This document shows positions 21,401-32,724 of a stretch of DNA of 64,000 nucleotides, one piece after another (position 1 is the stretch's first letter; each line of letters begins with the position of its first letter). The notes under the pieces were generated by a model that was given only the letters and a program-made list of their open reading frames with translations, was not told where the DNA came from and made no database searches. The stretch comes from Trametes villosa (Eukaryota > Basidiomycota > Agaricomycetes > Polyporales > Polyporaceae): contig PUDQ02000084.1 of the NCBI GenBank assembly GCA_002964805.2, forward strand, positions 434,001 to 498,000, given 5' to 3'. The translations under genes were made by a program, and so were the position numbers.

Positions 21401-24400
21401 ACGTACGAGCGAAGCGCAACGGAGCGGAGGCGGAGAGACGGGCAGGGAGCAGCGCGCCGGTCGGAGAGCGATGCCGCGGGGGCCTTCCGCTGCGGTAGTT
21501 GCCTTGCCCGCAGCCTGCGCGGTGACGGTAGTGGACTTTGCTCGGTGGTCGGAGAAGGAGATGAGCAAGAATCCGCGAAGGGCGTCGGAGAGGCATACTG
21601 CATGCGTGGGACTTGATCGTTCGCGAAGTCGACCAGCGAGCACAGAAGCCATGGCCTGCAAACTGAGATAAATGAATGATGACAGGAGGTGTGCGTTAAG
21701 TGGTAAGTACCCACGCGTGAGATCATTCCAGCCAATGGGAATGACGAGAATCTAGAGCGAAGCATTGGGTCCTTTGGTTCGCGACTCGAAGATACGGTTT
21801 GATAGCGGCTTACACGTAATGGGACATCTTCGCCGGGAGATGCACCTTGCATCGCCCTGAGCAAGGGATATTGGTTACTACTCCTAGGTAGCGTCTTGGT
21901 GTTCGCAGCGAGGCGAGCGCTTCGCCTTCGCGGCAAGTCCTTGCGGGAAGACTTCAGCAACTCAGGACAGACGCGACTAGACGTACTTACCACGAGTTAG
22001 TAGCGTGCATAAAGAGGCCGCGTTACCAGCGCATCAGCCATCAGCATGACGTCGGTGGTCGAATATTCGTCTGGCCTTCGGGGCATCTTCACCAAATGTG
22101 TGCGACCGGCGACGCCGGGCCCTATGTGCCGTCTCCACTCCCTTGTGCAAGTCGAGCAGAGACAAGGCACAGAAGAGAGCTTCTGCGATGTGCCCGATGA
22201 AGACATTAGCTCAAGGCGCCCCCGCCCGCGCTGCCCGACGACGTCTGCCTGATAAGTAATGACGCACACCGTTCAGGACTCGTCAATATTTCGGAGAATT
22301 GTACTTGCCATGTGTTTGACGGACGACAGAAGACGCTGGAGGGGATCGTATCCCGATCACCCAGGACGAAAAGTCGAGTCCTTGTGGAGTTTCGAGGACG
22401 ATGGGCCCGATCAGGAAAGGTTGCCAAAGCCACGAGAGCGCATGGGCCGAGATGGCCTAGACGATCGTCGAGGAGCGGATTGCAGGCAGACATAGCGGTA
22501 CCAGTTGCTGACGAGGCGCTCGCACAGCGCGAGCAGTTCGGGCCCAATATCCGGGACACTTCTGCATGCTAGAGCGTATGGGGAGGGATATCAGAACTGA
22601 CCGGACAACGTGCCCGGCCCGTGCAGCAAACGGAAACAATGAAACTCACCGCACCACCCGCACAGAAGCCGCCTAAACCGCGCCTAGCAGCATCCTTTGC
22701 ATTCAACGATCAGACGCCGAGCTTGCTTGACAGGAGAGACGGCGATGCGTGGGATGTTGCGGGGGCGGAACACCTTCGGAGCCGCAAGGCGCTACTCAAG
22801 CCAAAGGGGGTATACAATGGGAGAGCGACGCCGGGAGGCGGGGACCCAGGATGGAGCAGAAGAGACCCCAGAAGGCCTTCTGGTCGGCGGCTGATCCGCG
22901 GGCAGAACAGTGTCGTGGTGAGCGGGCATAGGTTGTACGCCCGATCCACTATACGACGTTCTTCTTGCAGATGCTGTCGCGAACAATCCAGATCAGAAGC
23001 GGGAAGAACGGTTCTTGCGCTGTCGAGTACCTGACAAGATACGCTAGAACGCGGGGTAATGCGGGGGCCGACAAAGCTTCTGCGGGAATTGACCGAGCGA
23101 GTCCGAGCCTGCCGGTTGATGCCAGAATGCACGCCGCGCCATTCGGCTACAAGCAGATCCTGAATCGTGAATTCAATGGACAAGAACCTCAGCATTCAAC
23201 CAATGTTGATGAGTCAAACAATGGCCTTACTTACCTTTTCGATAGAGAAAATCACTTTCTCGTCCTAAGCCCTGTGAAGCCAACGTTTGATCATCCGGAC
23301 AGGAACGCCATTCTCGAGCTCCCGAGCGAAGACATTGTTCCCGCTCTGACAAAGTGAAGCGAACGAAGATCGAGCATATGGTACCTGCAGATCGTATCAT
23401 AGTATAGTGAGAACCCTGATCGCTAACAGGAGGCGGCCATCAGCGCAGCAATAGTGGTACGCGTGAAATATACTTACAGACGTTGCCCCTCCTCGCAGAA
23501 GACGCGGTGTGGCGTAGCCAGCGCAGGATTGTAGCAAAGCACCTGTAGCTTTGTTGGAGCTCGGCGACTCGCAGGGGGACTGGCCGAAACATCAGAACAT
23601 ACTCTCCCTGCATAGCCGGGCGGGTTACGGAGTCCCCTTGGGACGGGGAAACATCGAACCACGGCACGATGTTGATACTCTAATCAGGGGGATATACTAG
23701 GCCTGTGGGACCAGTTTATAGCCTGAGTCACGACATAATCTATAGCAGGAAGAAAGAACTTGGGACGCACCGCCTAACAGAATCGACCTGGGAGTTTGCG
23801 AAGACCGAAATCATGCCCAGGCTTCCCTTGTATCTCTCGACGGATATCGAGGCTGCGGATCAAGCGCAGCGGCGGAGTGAGGACACCCCGTACTGCGAAA
23901 ATCTGGACCTGCGCCTCGTAGTCGGACGAGCAGAGTGAACCGTCGCCACAGCGCTAGCAGGAAACCCGAGGGGCAGAAAGGAGGTCGACGCATCGGAACC
24001 CCCAAACTCTTATACCCCAGCAAACGATCGACATTTGTGTCGCCACAGTGACGGAAGGCGGCTCGCCATCGCTCATCTGACTGTCGTAGTCCGGTGTCGC
24101 CCTCACGTGAGTGGAGTTCATTCGTGCAAGAACCCTGCGCGCCGCGTCTTGTCGCGCTACGGAAGGCCACGTCGACGATGGTGGCGGGCCGTCGTCGGAT
24201 ATAGATCGTCGCTGTATACAGTGGGCGGGGGCACGCGCGCACCGGGGGCGACTGGAATATCCTGCCAGCGTGATCGGAGAAAAGTCGCGCTGTGGTCACG
24301 CCCTTGTCCGAGAACGCCGGGCGGAAAACCATGTCGGAATGCAGTCCTCAGTGAACGCATACCTCGCGTAAGAGTCTGAGAGCAACTCAGACGCGATGGT

Positions 24401-24822
24401 GCGCAATCATTCGGCTGTCGAACTGTAGCACAAGGGTGGAGAGTGGATGGTGAGCGAGGAACAGAAGTGATTCAAGCGCGCGCCTCACCTGCTCACTCGC
24501 CCAGTAGGCCACGTGGACGTAAGCCACAATCGTGGCTGCACTCGTTTGTGCTAGGATTGCAGCTGCTGACATTATGCCGTACGTGTCACGATGTATCGCG
24601 AGCGGCCCTTGCGAGTCAGATGCACATACGCTCACAACTGCCAGGCGCGTTGCCCTCCGATACGGCTGTGAGGGTAAAAATACACATTCAACTTCTTCCT
24701 TTGCCAACGTTCGGTCGAAGTTAGCTCGACGACGTAGGTGAAAGGCCTGGCTGATAGGGAAGCGGCACTTACTAGTAATACAAGTGCTGCGTCAATACCG
24801 CGGCGAGGCTGGACGCTCGTAA
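15483..24822. other. gene-poor block upstream of the bHLH gene
   Basis: About 9.3 kb with no gene I can support. The first 2 kb beyond the TATA element (15.65-17.7 kb) is pyrimidine-rich on the plus strand. From about 20 kb onward base composition becomes more balanced and scattered protein-like fragments appear, e.g. plus-strand 23.10-23.36 kb and minus-strand 22.0-22.25 kb, but none joins into a recognisable protein. No RNA genes were recognised. Confidence 0.5.
15643..15648 (-). promoter_or_regulatory. TATA box of the bHLH gene
   Basis: TATAAG on the minus strand, 161 bases before the ATG at 15482, in an AT-rich island (ATAATAATAAGGG..) inside GC-rich DNA. It supports the 15482 start and excludes the longer upstream frame. 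Confidence 0.5.
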
Positions 24823-27800
24823 TTAAGCGTCTACGAGAGGCAGCCTCTCCTTGAGCGCGCCAACGTCCTCGATCGGCAGCCCGCACGCGAAGTTCTCGCA
24901 AATCCGGACATTCTCCTTCGTCTCGCCGCCCTTGCGCTCGAGCTCCTCCAAGAGGCTCCGTACGCTTCCGTTGACCTTGGCCAGCTCGCGCGGCGGATTT
25001 GTCGGGTCAAGGTGGATGAGTACGCGGTTCGGGATGAATGCCGAGCGGATGAGCTTGAGCAGCGGCGTGGCCGACGGCGTCCCCGTGTATATGAGCTACG
25101 ACGGCGATATTGTCAGTCAGGGAGAATGCGTTAGCGGGAAACGGGCGCACCTGCACGTATCCCTTGTCCGCGAGCAGAGCTGCGCTGACCATTGACGCGA
25201 GCGCGTATGGTGCCTTGGAGAGTAGCTGCCCGTTTGACGCTAGGATGCTCTGCGCCTTTGCGTTGTAGTCCGCGTGTCTATCCTCGGCGAAGTGAGCGAG
25301 ACGCTGGAGGTTCGAGAGCGTGATCGACACCGCGCTGGGCTCTGCCCCGTCCTGCAAGTATGGTCAGCTTCGCCGGCCTACGGATAGCATATATACAGCT
25401 CACCTGCGCGTCCTTCATGCGAATGATAATGTGCTCGTCGGGTGCGGATGCGTAGTACCCGCCGCCCTCGGTGTCGTAGAACAGCTCGTCTTGTTTCTCT
25501 TGCAAGCGGATCGCCCATAGGAGATACTCTTCTTTTGCGCTTGCCTCGTACAAGTCAAGGAGCCCTGCAACATCTTCAGGCAAATGCGAGGGATATGGTC
25601 GTGCAACGTAACACACCTTGGATGAAGAACGCGTAGTCGTCAGCTTGTCCGGTCGGGCCTGGGCCCTCGCGGTAGCTCCGCCTGAGTTCGCCACTTTGTT
25701 CGTTGTAGACATGACTACGAATGAACGCCACGGAGGCTTCCGCCATCTCTAGAGCCTTAGAGGCGAGATCTTGATCGTGGCTCAGAATCTCCGAGGTACG
25801 TGCAAGCCCAGAGATCTGTCCAAGGTAAGCGTGCTGAGGGAGCGCGAATTGGATTCGAGCGAACGCACCATGAGCCCGTTCCAGCAAGTAAGGATCTTGT
25901 CGTCCAAATGCGGTCTAGGCCGGTGCTTGTCGCGATATTCCCGCAGAGTCGTCAAATTCGCATCCAGGATTTGTGCGGTCTCCTCGACTGACTTGCCGAA
26001 CTTCTGCGCTGTCTCTTCCGCAGTGTGCGCCGTGAAGAGTACATTCTGTGCCCAAATGTCAGCCCGGGCGCACGAATGGAGAATCGTGAAGACTACTTAC
26101 CTGGCCTTTCAACTCGCCCTGGATGTCGTGGCGAGGGTCGCAGTTACCACCCTCCTCGACGCCGAAGTGGTACTTGAACAGTTCAGCGTCGACCCCAAGG
26201 AGCTCGTCGAGTTGTTTCGCGGTCCACACGTAGAAAGCGCCCTCCTTCTTCACAGTGCTGTCTTTCGTCGGCAGAGAGTCCGCGTCTTCGGCGCTATAGA
26301 AACCGCCCTCGGGGCTTCGGAGATCCCTCGCGACGTAGTTCACTATGTCCTTCGCCATGAGCTCGAGGATGCTCTTGTCGCGAGAGGTGCCCGGGAGCAG
26401 CTGATAGAAATCCAGCGAGGATGACAAGAGCTGCGCTTCGTCGTATCTAGAAACGGAAGGATTCAGACGACTTCCGCGTCGGGGCGAGTCGCAGCACATA
26501 CAGCATCTTCTCGACTACGAGTAGGTATGGTTAGTCATGTGCGCATATTGGTTACAAAGGAAGTGGTGCCTTACAGTGCGGGACGTGCCACCGTTCGTCC
26601 ACTGAGTACCTCGAGAAGCCGCCCCCGACGACATCTCGGATGCCGCCGTTGTAGATCTTGACCATCGAGTACACCGCCATGTCTCGAGCAGCTTCCGCGT
26701 TCTTTTTGTCCTCATTGGTAGCAGTTGGGTCGCTGAGATGAAGTGCGGCATAGCGAGCGAGGAAGTGAGTGGTCTGTGATGGCGAGGGGAACTTCGGGGC
26801 TCGGTCGAAACCGCCGTTTACGGGGTCGAACCGCTTCTGCAATCGTTGAAGAACCTCCTGGGACAAGGGCTTCACGTTTACGCTGCCTCCTGGAGCAATC
26901 TGCATGACAGTAAGGGGGGTTAACGTTACAACGTGCATTGAGGATACATGAAGGTGAAGACGTGCGTTCGAGCTCTCTTTGAGGGCTTCAATGATTTGCT
27001 TTCCGGACTCGGTGCAGCGATCACGGTCATCCTCCCAACTAAGCATGTCAGTCTCACTTGAATGACTGATGTGAGCAGGATACCTACACCTCAGCGAGCT
27101 TCATGAGAACCTGTCGGAATTGGCCGGGAGGGAAGTACGTCTGCGGATGTATCAGACTGGCGAAGCACATGGAGACTCGGACGGCTCTTACTCCGGCAAA
27201 GAAGGGGTGGAGATCCGGGGTGAGCCCTGGTATGTTTCCATGTCAGGGTTGATTGGTGCATCACGACGAAGGGTGTGCTTACACACTGACATTGGCCAGC
27301 CGCCTCCGCCAGAGGAAGCTTGTAGGAAAGTCATATACAACCGGTCAACGTCGGGACGTTCTTCCCGGTCAACCTGGGTGGATTCAGAGGTATACTGAGA
27401 GGAAACCGGGAGTCGCGCCTACCTTGACATTGACATAATAATCATTCATGAGCTTCGCGGTGATCTCGTCCTCGAAGCTCTCGTGAGCGAGAACATGGCA
27501 CCCTGTGATGTTGGTAGCGTTATACTCGGAAACCATTGAACGTATGACGCGTTATGCTCACAGTGACACGCGGAATATCCGACCTACGTCAGGTGGTGAG
27601 GACATGTCCCGGCTCTACAAGAGAGATCATACCGATAGAAAGATGGGTTTATTCTCCCTCCTTGCCTTGTCAAACGCCTCCTGTCCCCATTCGTACCAGT
27701 CCACCTTTGGGAATGAGTTAGTCAATGTATGCCTGCGCTAGCTCGACCTTAACGCACCGGATTTTCTGCGTGCTGCAACAAGTATGGGCTTTTGGCGTTG

Positions 27801-27847
27801 GCCAAGCGGTTGACGGCGCGACCCGTGCTGCCACTACTTGTGCTCAT
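24823..27847 (-). CDS. thioredoxin-domain / six-hairpin protein of the SPATA20-YyaL (DUF255) family
   Basis: 742-aa protein with an N-terminal thioredoxin-like domain and a C-terminal (alpha/alpha)6 barrel; the biochemical role of the family is poorly known. Sixteen exons, minus strand: 27758-27847, 27633-27704, 27562-27583, 27423-27502, 27283-27373, 27192-27226, 27088-27140, 26948-27038, 26575-26899, 26502-26514, 26101-26446, 25869-26045, 25617-25815, 25404-25564, 25151-25351, 24823-25095. All phases close. Motifs in order: [35 protein letters not shown] (CxxC at 60/63), [106 protein letters not shown]. Exons of 22 and 13 nt are needed. An in-frame ATG at 28036 would add a 63-aa Arg-rich presequence, so a mitochondrial form is possible. 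Confidence 0.9.
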
Positions 27848-28336
27848 CCTTGCTACCGGTTCCCTGCGAGATGCTACGCTTCGGGCGATGTGTGATGTCT
27901 GGTGAGCCTTCCGGGATTGTATGGGCTGTAGTACAATTGACGAGGAGTTGCAATGCGCTACAAGTGGACGTTGAAGAAACCTGGGCAACGGCAGAAGTTT
28001 TCTCTTCAGGACGACGTGACGGTGAGGAAGAAACATGAATATATGCGGTCGCAGCAGCGGTAGACCAGCCCAAGCTGCCAGCAGAGGTCTGGTATGCGTT
28101 GGAGGTGACTGTCCTGCGCAGAGCGTTAATGTCGATGACGTCGGCGTCGGGCGACCTGCCCGGTGCCGGTGGCTGATAACCCTAACCCGCCGGTACCGTT
28201 TGAGTGATTCTAGATCCTGAGCACTTTGAACTATTACGCCTCTCTGATCTGAACCTCCTACTATTCGTCGCGTTATAATCCTCATGCATACGTCGCGTAT
28301 AGTCGTACAAGTGCGGCTGCAGTCAATTTGTCTCGC

Positions 28337-29778
28337 TCAAGCATCCAGAGGGGGCGTGTCGCCAAAGAGGAGCTTCATGCCCGCCTCGTAGTACCTCGGT
28401 GCAAGCGTCTTGTCCGCCGCCTCGGCGATCTTCCGAATTTCAGCAATATCCTCCGCGCTCAGCTTCACGTTCAACGCCCCCAGGTTCTCTCTCAAGTTCT
28501 ATCCACCATTCAGTGAGCCTCCCTTCCGTGGAAAACGTTGCTAACAGATACGCACTTCGACCTTGGTCGTTCCGGGGATGGGGATCACGTCCTGGCTTTG
28601 TGCGAGGAGCCACGCGATAGCGACTTGCCCCGGTGTCGCGTCGTACTTGCCAGCAATTTCCTTGATGCTGTCCACAATCTTGAGGACGCTGGGGAAGTTC
28701 TCCTCTGAGAAGCGCGGCATAGCCTTCCGACGGTCGCTATCCTCCAAGTCGGCGGGAGACCTCTGCGTCACATTCCCGGTCAGTCAAGGACGAGTTGGCC
28801 TGCATATGGTATTCACTCACTATCTTTCCCGTCAGGAGCCCACGACCTACGGGCGAGTAGGCGACGATGGCCACACCTAGTTCGCGCGCGGCTTTGAATA
28901 GCCCGTTGTGCTCGTGCTCAACGTCGAGGGCGAATGGAGAATACTCGACTTGGATGGCGCTGATGGGAGCACCGCGTGCGCACGCCGGAGAGTGGCGGCA
29001 GAGACCTCGGAGAGGCCCAGATATTTGACCTTCCCCGCCCTAAGTGCAAAGTTAGACGGTCCATCGGGTTAGGCCACGTCACCAAGGGCTCACTTGACTT
29101 GTTCGGCCATCGCTCTCACTGTCAGCTGCAGAGTGGTCAGACTGACGTCGAGCAGCGCAGGCGTGCGAGGGTTACCTCGATGGGTACGGTCTGATCAGCA
29201 CTGTGAGCGATGTGTCGTCACCGGTCAGTCTTCGCATGACCCCATAGCGAACGCGTACTAACCGGTGGAGGTACCACAGGTCGACCGAGTCCACGCCCAA
29301 TCTCTGAAGCGACTTCTCGAGTGCCTTCGGGACGTATTCGGGCTCGGCATGGACCAGTCTGTCCGTAAGTCCGTGGGCGAATCCAAACTTGGTCGCCAGG
29401 AAGATCTCGTTTCTCTTCCCGGTCTTCTTGAACCTACATGCAGCACACGGTGTAAGCAAGCATGCGGCGAGGAGGCGTGTATATGCGAGCACTTACCATT
29501 TACCGATCAGCAGCTCGTTATCCCCGTAGGCATCGGCTGTGTCCCAGTTAGTGCAGCCGTTCTCGTAGACGGCATCAAGGATCTAGAAAAGGAAATCAGA
29601 CCCGGAACATGCTTAACAAAACAACGTGTATCAGGCTCGGAGTAAGTGCAAAGCTACCCACCTTGAGGCCTTCCTCGTCCGACAGGGGTTTCCCGTAGAA
29701 GGCGGAAATGCCCATTGCGCCGTAGCCTATGGCGGTCACATCCGTCGTGCCGATCTTTCTGGTTGGAAGTTGAGGCAT
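28337..29778 (-). pseudogene. aldo/keto reductase copy 1, single-base frameshift
   Basis: AKR13 (YakC)-type NADPH-dependent reductase with the eight-exon layout of its neighbours: 29662-29778, 29497-29582, 29263-29433, 29176-29200, 29094-29125, 28821-29039, 28556-28762, 28337-28498. Tetrad residues are present ([21 protein letters not shown]). Exon 6 is 219 nt, while the same exon is exactly 220 nt in all three other copies. The missing base falls near 28968-28974, just after RAHAV, where copy 2 reads [12 protein letters not shown]. Translation then runs out of frame until a premature stop unless the base is restored, so ~40% of the barrel would be lost. Splice sites and promoter look intact, which suggests either recent inactivation or an assembly error. 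It is closest to copy 2. Confidence 0.7.
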
Positions 29779-29870
29779 GGTGGATTGTGGGCGAGTTGAT
29801 TGGGATGTGGATAAGGGTTGGGTACCTGGGTACCCTGCTCCAGGATCCTGGCCTTTATGTATCTTCGAGT

Positions 29871-30080
29871 TAGCAGCTGATGCCTAGCGAAGGCGAGTTC
29901 TCGAAGCTGTCTCGTGCGATAGCTGCTGACGAATACTCGCGTGCGCCCCCGCTCTTTGAGGAGATCCGTTGGTCAAGAACACGCTTAAGGTTCGCGGGGC
30001 TGGTCCCGGGGCAGAGGGTAAGTGCTAACTCCTATGATGTCCCAGCACGACACGAGAGGAGAATTGTGTTTTCTTGGACA
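29871..30080. repeat. duplicated upstream segment, AKR copy 1 side
   Basis: Matches 32331-32540 upstream of copy 2 with many identical blocks, e.g. ATGCCTAGCGAA, ATAGCTGCTGACGAATACT and ACGAGAGGAG. It shows that the duplication of the reductases carried about 200 bases of 5' flank with it. A TATA-like ACATAAAG (minus, ~29853-29860) and the palindrome GGGTACCTGGGTACCC (29820-29835) lie just downstream, nearer the gene. Confidence 0.6.
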
Positions 30081-30369
30081 GCATTCAACGGGCAATTCAG
30101 TCAGTTCGTACGGGAGCCATACCATAGGCTTCGCAACCCGTCGAAGTGTCCGCCGCTCGCAGGTGGAAGCGGAGCCATCTGCGCGCGCAAATTGGGTAGC
30201 GTCGCGCAAGGTATGCATTCCTAGTATCATGGCATGGCTGCTGACTTACTCGGGCACGGGTATAGGTGCGAAGTTGAGAAGCCGCCATCGGATCCTCACT
30301 GTTTTGAAAATGCGACAGCGGCGACTGTTAGTGCTCCAATGAAAGCCCTCGGCTCATTTCTGCTGGAGC

Positions 30370-30640
30370 TGCGGCGGTCAGGCTCTCCTGCGATTCTTGC
30401 GGAAGCTACATCTATGCGATCGCCCTCTCTAGCAGCGTGCTGCGCTGAGACAGCGAGGGACCCGGGAGCGCACGGCAATGTGGGTCGTGTCTGGAATAGG
30501 TACGTCGTCTTCTCCCTGTGTGCGCAACTAGTACGTGGGGGTGACCGGGTCAGAGGTAGCGTCATACTTATTCACAATCGCTCGGATGCTGTCCAACAGC
30601 TTTGTGATCTTGCGAACGTCCTACACGGAGACACGAGGGT
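30370..30640 (-). pseudogene. relic of a fifth aldo/keto reductase (exons 7-8)
   Basis: The minus strand at 30625-30530 can be read VRKITKLLDSIRAIVNKYDA, clearly the counterpart of the [22 protein letters not shown] helix of the intact copies. Downstream, DNA-level similarity continues through the segment for [10 protein letters not shown] (GACGTACCTATTCCAGACACGACC versus the copy-1 sequence at about 28560-28595) and fades towards 30370. The reading frame is interrupted, the conserved WLLAQ segment is destroyed and no splice sites remain. It lies between copy 1's flank and copy 2, as expected for a decayed member of the array. Boundaries are approximate. Confidence 0.6.
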
Positions 30641-30813
30641 ACGCATGTTGAGGATCGATCTCGAGCTCGCACACTAGCCAAGTGAGTTAGAACACTCTGC
30701 TAATTCACAACACGCCGTTCTGACCTAGAACCTCCTACTGGTTACTGCCAGTGCGCTATAGCCCTCGTGCGTACATCGCGTGATCGTACACATGCAGCTC
30801 CAAGAAGACTCTC

Positions 30814-32252
30814 TCAAGCATCCAGAGGAGGGGTGTCTCCAAAGAGAAGCTGCATGCCATCCGCCCAATATCTCGGCGCAAGCGTCTTGTCGGCCGCCTC
30901 AGCAATCTTCCGAATCTCAGCGATGTCCTCCGGGGCCAGCTTCACGTTCAGCGCCCCCAGGTTCTCTTTCAAGTTCTGCCCATCGTTTATTAGTCTCATC
31001 TCTGCGGCAGACTAATCGAGCAGGTACGCACCTCGACCTTGGTCGTCCCGGGGATGGGGATAACATCTTGGCCCTGGGCGAGAAGCCACGCGATGGAGAC
31101 CTGCCCGGGGGTCGCATTGTACTTCTCAGCAATCGCCTTGATGCCATCGACGATCTTGAGTACATTGGGGAAGTTCTCCTCCGAGAACCGCGGCATAGCC
31201 TTGCGGAAGTCGTCGTCCCCGAGATCGCCGGGCGACCTCTGTAGCACAGGTCCGTTGAGTCGGCAACAAATCGGTGCACCTGTAGTCCACACTTACCACT
31301 TTACCAGTCAGAAGCCCACGCCCGACAGGCGAGTAGGCGACAATGGCGACACCGAGCTCGCGAGCGGCTTTGAAGAGCCCGACGTGCTCGTGCTCGACAT
31401 CGAGCGCGAACGGAGAGTACTCGACCTGGATCGCGCTGATGGGGTGGACCGCATGCGCACGCCTGAGGGTAGCCGCAGACACTTCGGAAAGTCCGAGGTA
31501 TTTGACCTTGCCCGCCCTAGATTTCAACGTCAGAGGATCCTTCGAAGGTGGGGGAAATATCGTGAAGGGCTCACTTGACTTGTTCGGCCATCGCCCTGAC
31601 CGTCAACTGCAGGGCGATGAGCTCAATTTCAGGCAGCACAGTTGTGCGAGGTTTACCTCGATGGGCACGGTCTGATCGGCACTGTGAGAGATTTGCCATC
31701 GCCGGTTAGCCTCGTCATGCCCTCCAACGACTGCGCATACTGACCGATGGAGATACCACAGGTCCACGGAGTCTACGCCCAGCCTCTGCAACGACTTCTC
31801 GAGCGCCTTTGGGACGTACTCGGGCTCGGCATGGATAAGCCGGTCCTTGAGCCCATGGGCGAAGCCGAACTTCGTCGCGAGGAAGATCTCGTTTCTCTTC
31901 CCCGTCTTCTTGAACCTGCGCGCAGCCCACGGCGTAAGCACATATACGACGGCGAAGAGCGCGCGTGTGTGCACTGACCATTTGGCGATCAGCAGCTCGT
32001 TGTCCCCGTAGGCGTCCGCGGTGTCCCAATTCGTGCAGCCGTTCTCGTACACTGCGTCAAGAATCTGTAAAGGAAAACAAAACCGACGGATGTTCAGCAA
32101 GACGACGTCGCCAGGAGCTGGGAGAACACGCGCACCTTGAGGCCTTGCTCGTCTGACAAGGGGTTCCCGTAGAAGGCGGAAATGCCCATGGCGCCGTAGC
32201 CTATGGCGGTCACATCCGTCTGGCCGATCTTTCTGGTGGGAAGCTGAGGCAT
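30814..32252 (-). CDS. aldo/keto reductase copy 2 (AKR13/YakC-like)
   Basis: Intact 339-aa cytosolic NADPH-dependent carbonyl reductase. Exons 32136-32252, 31979-32064, 31745-31915, 31657-31681, 31575-31606, 31297-31516, 31032-31238, 30814-30975; phases all close. N-terminus [23 protein letters not shown] is typical of the AKR13 family. Catalytic tetrad: D53 and Y58 (WDTADAYG), K83 (FLATKFG), H124 (LWYLHR). The NADPH-binding end carries IPIPGTTK and the conserved NLKENLGAL helix. Exons 4 and 5 are only 25 and 32 nt. A TATA-like TCTATATG lies about 70 bases upstream. Substrate unknown; relatives reduce aldehydes including pyridoxal. Best preserved member of the array and closest to copy 1. Confidence 0.92.
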
Positions 32253-32330
32253 GCTGAGCTGGGGGCGAGGGGTTATAGTGAGTGATGGTCTGTGCTCTTT
32301 GCTCTTTGGCCTTGGGCCTTCATATAGAGC

Positions 32331-32540
32331 GCGTTAGCCGCTAATGCCTAGCGAAAGCGAAGTCTCGCAGCCTTCTCCAGCAATAGCTGCTGACGAATAC
32401 TTGCCTGCGCCCCCCGGTTTGAGGTGGTACATTGGTCAAAAACACCCTCTGGGTTCGCGCTACTCCCATGGCAAGCGTAAGATGCTAACTCCTACAGTGA
32501 CTTACCATGATACGAGAGGAGGATTGCGTAGGCTTCAACG
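32331..32540. repeat. duplicated upstream segment, AKR copy 2 side
   Basis: Partner of 29871-30080; see that entry for shared blocks. Offset between the two is about 2.46 kb, almost the same as between the two start codons (29778 and 32252), so gene and flank were copied as one unit. Confidence 0.6.
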
Positions 32541-32724
32541 GCGAGTGACTAACCATAGAGTCGCGATTGGGTGGAACCCATGTTGTACGTCCTGCAGGTA
32601 CTCGAAGTATTCAATGCTCGCGAGCCGTCGTGTCATCTGTGCATTCATCCTGCTGGACAACACTGCGGAGTACGTCCACAAATATGCGTAAGACTATTGC
32701 GCTTGAGACCTACCCACACCTCAC

